From positions 1 through 42,521 of IMG/VR virus record IMGVR_UViG_3300032397_000033: a stretch of DNA of 42,521 nucleotides; one strand, given 5' to 3'. The stretch comes from a virus. Under the pieces are notes generated by a model, which did no database searches, had not been told where the DNA came from, and was given only the letters and a program-made list of their open reading frames with translations. Below are positions 40,739-42,521 of this stretch, piece by piece (position 1 is the stretch's first letter; every line of letters begins with the position of its first letter). The position numbers were made by a program, and so were the translations under genes.

Positions 40739-41446
40739 TTAAAATATTAATGGTATCGCTCCAATAACAGCATTTCCGTTGTTACTCCAAGTCCAAGTCA
40801 TTGTCGGATTAGCGGTTGATACAACATACTGGCAAGCACCATGCCATGTAGAACCATTTGCCTGCGCCTCCATCAATCCTGTATAGTTTGGTGTCAAAGT
40901 ATAATTAGAACCACCATGACAGACAGCGACAACCGCGTCGGCGGTAGTACAGGTCATAATAGCACTTATAGTTTTTTTACTTGATGCTGCTGAACCAACA
41001 GCAGTACCAGTTGGAGTAGTTTGATTAACATTCTTCCAACTTGACGCACAAACCATTAGTAATTTACCCGCATTTAAATCAACAACTATATCGTGTGTTC
41101 CCGTATTGCTTGGAATTTTCTTACCAAACAACCATAATTTAATTGATGTACCGCTTATATAATGACAAAGCGAGTCCATTGCAGTACCGTTCCAAGTTAC
41201 TCCTCCGTTAATCCATCCAGTTGAACTATTCATACATACTGCAACAGTTAAATAATTTGCATCTGCACCAGCAGTATAAGAGAATGTTTGAGGATCTGAT
41301 GTACTTCCAGTATTGTAAGCCGTAGCATTATCATAAACTACTGCAGTAGGACCACCGGCAACGACAGGAGCTTGATAGTAATAAGGAACAACAAACTGTG
41401 CCTGAAGCATTATTGGAAATAGCAATACGCTGATTAGCCATTTCAT
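40739..41446 (-). CDS. Exported beta-sandwich protein, possible lectin-like fibre subunit
   Basis: A 235-aa protein. Residues 1-16 are a short Sec signal peptide (MKWLISVLLFPIMLQA) followed by Gln. The mature protein is almost all beta, with Trp/Asn/Gly-rich loops (GGVTWNGTAMDSLCHYI, then SSWKNVNQTTPTG), as in phage and bacterial carbohydrate-binding sandwiches. ATG at 41446 overlaps the fibre gene stop (ATGA) behind AAGGGA. Translational coupling to the fibre gene suggests it is part of, or assembles with, the fibre. Function inferred. Confidence 0.55.
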   Translation of the reverse strand: MKWLISVLLFPIMLQAQFVVPYYYQAPVVAGGPTAVVYDNATAYNTGSTSDPQTFSYTAGADANYLTVAVCMNSSTGWINGGVTWNGTAMDSLCHYISGTSIKLWLFGKKIPSNTGTHDIVVDLNAGKLLMVCASSWKNVNQTTPTGTAVGSAASSKKTISAIMTCTTADAVVAVCHGGSNYTLTPNYTGLMEAQANGSTWHGACQYVVSTANPTMTWTWSNNGNAVIGAIPLIF

Positions 41447-42521
41447 ATTCTATGTCCCTTTACTACTACCAGTGTTCTCCATGGTTTTGGGCTGGCTGCC
41501 GAGAATGTAAGCCAAATAATTTTGCCGTTATCAACCGTTGTGTTTTGGAGAGCTGCTCCTGTAATTGCATTGATAGTGTTAATCGTTGTGATAGCTGCAG
41601 GAGTTACGATATGAGTAAGAGCAGAGGCCAAACTAACTCCAGATGATACTTGTATTGTTATCGAAGGACTATTAGCTCCATTGATTACTACTTGAATTGT
41701 ATCTATTATGTACCCTCCGGAAATATTCATTGGATATACACCTGTAATTGACATTGCAGATGAATCCATACTTACTCCAGATAGAGCTTCAATCCGAGAT
41801 AACGGAGTTGCTCCAAGATTTGTTAGAGCAGCAGCAGCCGAACTCGCACCTGTACCACCATCGGTAAGAGGTACATCAGTGCCGGTTGCTCGATAAATAT
41901 ATTGCGTTCCGATTGTGACGGTAGTTGGTATATCCGCTCCCCAAGCGGGAAGTGCGCCAGTACCGCCACCGACAAGAATCTGAGTTGTAAGACCGGCAGC
42001 GAGCGTTTGTTGCGCTCCAGTGGCCGTAGTTCCGGCAGCGATTAAACCATAAGCTGTTGCGCCTGTTTGTCTACCTGTGCCACCTGCAGTTATAGATAAA
42101 GTTCCATCTGCAAGATCATCAAGGTCAGCATCTTTTAATTGATACGTCGCTCCTGTGAAGGTCCTCGAAGCTTTATCTGTACTGTCTGCGTTCTTCAAGT
42201 ATGTCGCATTTGTGAAGGTTCGCCTGGCTATGTCATTCGTATCCGCATTCGCTAAGGTTCCTAAGTTTACCCTCGCTGCTGCTGCATTGCTTAATCCTGC
42301 AAGATTGTTGTCCCTCCGAAGATAGTTTACACTGTCTGCGAATCTCCAGTACGTTCCATTCGTGAAGGTCCTCCTGGCTATGTCATTCGTATCTGCATTC
42401 GCTAAGGTTCCTAAGTTTACCCTCGCTGCTGCTGCATTGCTTAATCCTGCAAGATTGTTGTCCCTCCGAAGATAGTTTACACTGTCTGCGAATCTCCAGT
42501 ACGTTCCATTCGTGAAGGTCC
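41443..42521 (-). CDS. Secreted tail-fibre-like protein, repeat and C-terminal part (5' partial at window edge)
   Basis: This frame has no start near 42198 other than an internal TTG and stays open to the window end, joining 1-486 across the circular junction for about 479 aa in total. From the edge inward come two 50-aa repeats (RRTFTNGTYWRFADSVNYLR, then NLAGLSNAAAARVNLGT), a shorter decayed repeat (RTFTNATY / RTFTGATY), GGTG linkers (SITAGGTGRQTG), another NLGATPL unit and a beta-rich C-terminal domain of about 120 residues ending VVVKGHRI. This is fibre architecture with a receptor-binding C-terminal end. The number of repeats may be underestimated. Confidence 0.7.
   Translation of the reverse strand, partial: TFTNGTYWRFADSVNYLRRDNNLAGLSNAAAARVNLGTLANADTNDIARRTFTNGTYWRFADSVNYLRRDNNLAGLSNAAAARVNLGTLANADTNDIARRTFTNATYLKNADSTDKASRTFTGATYQLKDADLDDLADGTLSITAGGTGRQTGATAYGLIAAGTTATGAQQTLAAGLTTQILVGGGTGALPAWGADIPTTVTIGTQYIYRATGTDVPLTDGGTGASSAAAALTNLGATPLSRIEALSGVSMDSSAMSITGVYPMNISGGYIIDTIQVVINGANSPSITIQVSSGVSLASALTHIVTPAAITTINTINAITGAALQNTTVDNGKIIWLTFSAASPKPWRTLVVVKGHRI
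42247..42521 (-). repeat. 150-bp tandem repeat inside the fibre gene
   Basis: Two units start at 42247 and 42397, period 150 bp (50 codons), nearly identical at the base level. The second copy is the one shared with bases 1-125. Near-perfect nucleotide identity points to recent expansion or gene conversion, as is common in adhesin and fibre repeats, and it makes assembly copy number unreliable. Confidence 0.9.

Overview
The window reads as an essentially complete genome of a short-tailed (podovirus-like) tailed bacteriophage, about 42.4 kb. The first 125 bases are repeated exactly as the last 125. One reading frame runs off the left edge (from 486 down to 1) and resumes in the same frame at the right edge, so the molecule is circular or circularly permuted, of about 42,396 bp with the overlap removed. 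The join lies inside a 150-bp tandem repeat of a tail-fibre-like gene, so the repeat copy number is uncertain.

Nearly all genes lie on the minus strand. Read leftward there are two blocks. (1) An early or accessory block (26933 to 21189) holds a small HTH-like protein, a 45-codon ORF, a possible recombination protein, a Cas4/AddB-like PD-(D/E)XK nuclease with Fe-S cysteines, several small unknown proteins and an HNH/HTH locus. It ends at a strong terminator (21010-21046). (2) A late block starts at terminase small subunit (21009) and continues leftward: TerL, portal, two small proteins, scaffold, N4-gp56-like capsid protein, capsid-adjacent small proteins, a 1545-aa tailspike, head-tail connector-like proteins, a 962-aa nozzle/stabilization-like protein and fibre proteins. 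It then crosses the join to another secreted protein, three probable ejection proteins including a 2807-aa polyvalent giant, and a lysis/host-interaction cassette. That cassette holds membrane proteins, an Acb2/Tad1-hairpin protein and an M15-like peptidase, and it ends at 27634.

Between the blocks (26934-27298) is a control region. It has back-to-back consensus promoters and a minus-strand RNA of about 128 nt that ends in an intrinsic terminator whose arms can pair in two exclusive ways. A lone plus-strand DUF5763-like gene starts on the other side. The late block also begins at an attenuator-like arrangement: a 7-codon ORF with a perfect Shine-Dalgarno, then a terminator whose T-run abuts the TerS start codon.

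The host is probably in or near the Bacteroidota. Five predicted virion or cell-surface proteins carry Sec signal peptides, and each has Gln right after the predicted cleavage site, the 'Q-rule' described for Bacteroidetes. The clear AAGGAG ribosome sites and TTGACA promoters are not typical of core Bacteroidetes, so a relative in the FCB group is possible. I see no DNA or RNA polymerase, helicase, primase, integrase, tRNA, CRISPR array or IS. The phage would depend on the host for replication, and its lifestyle cannot be settled from sequence alone.
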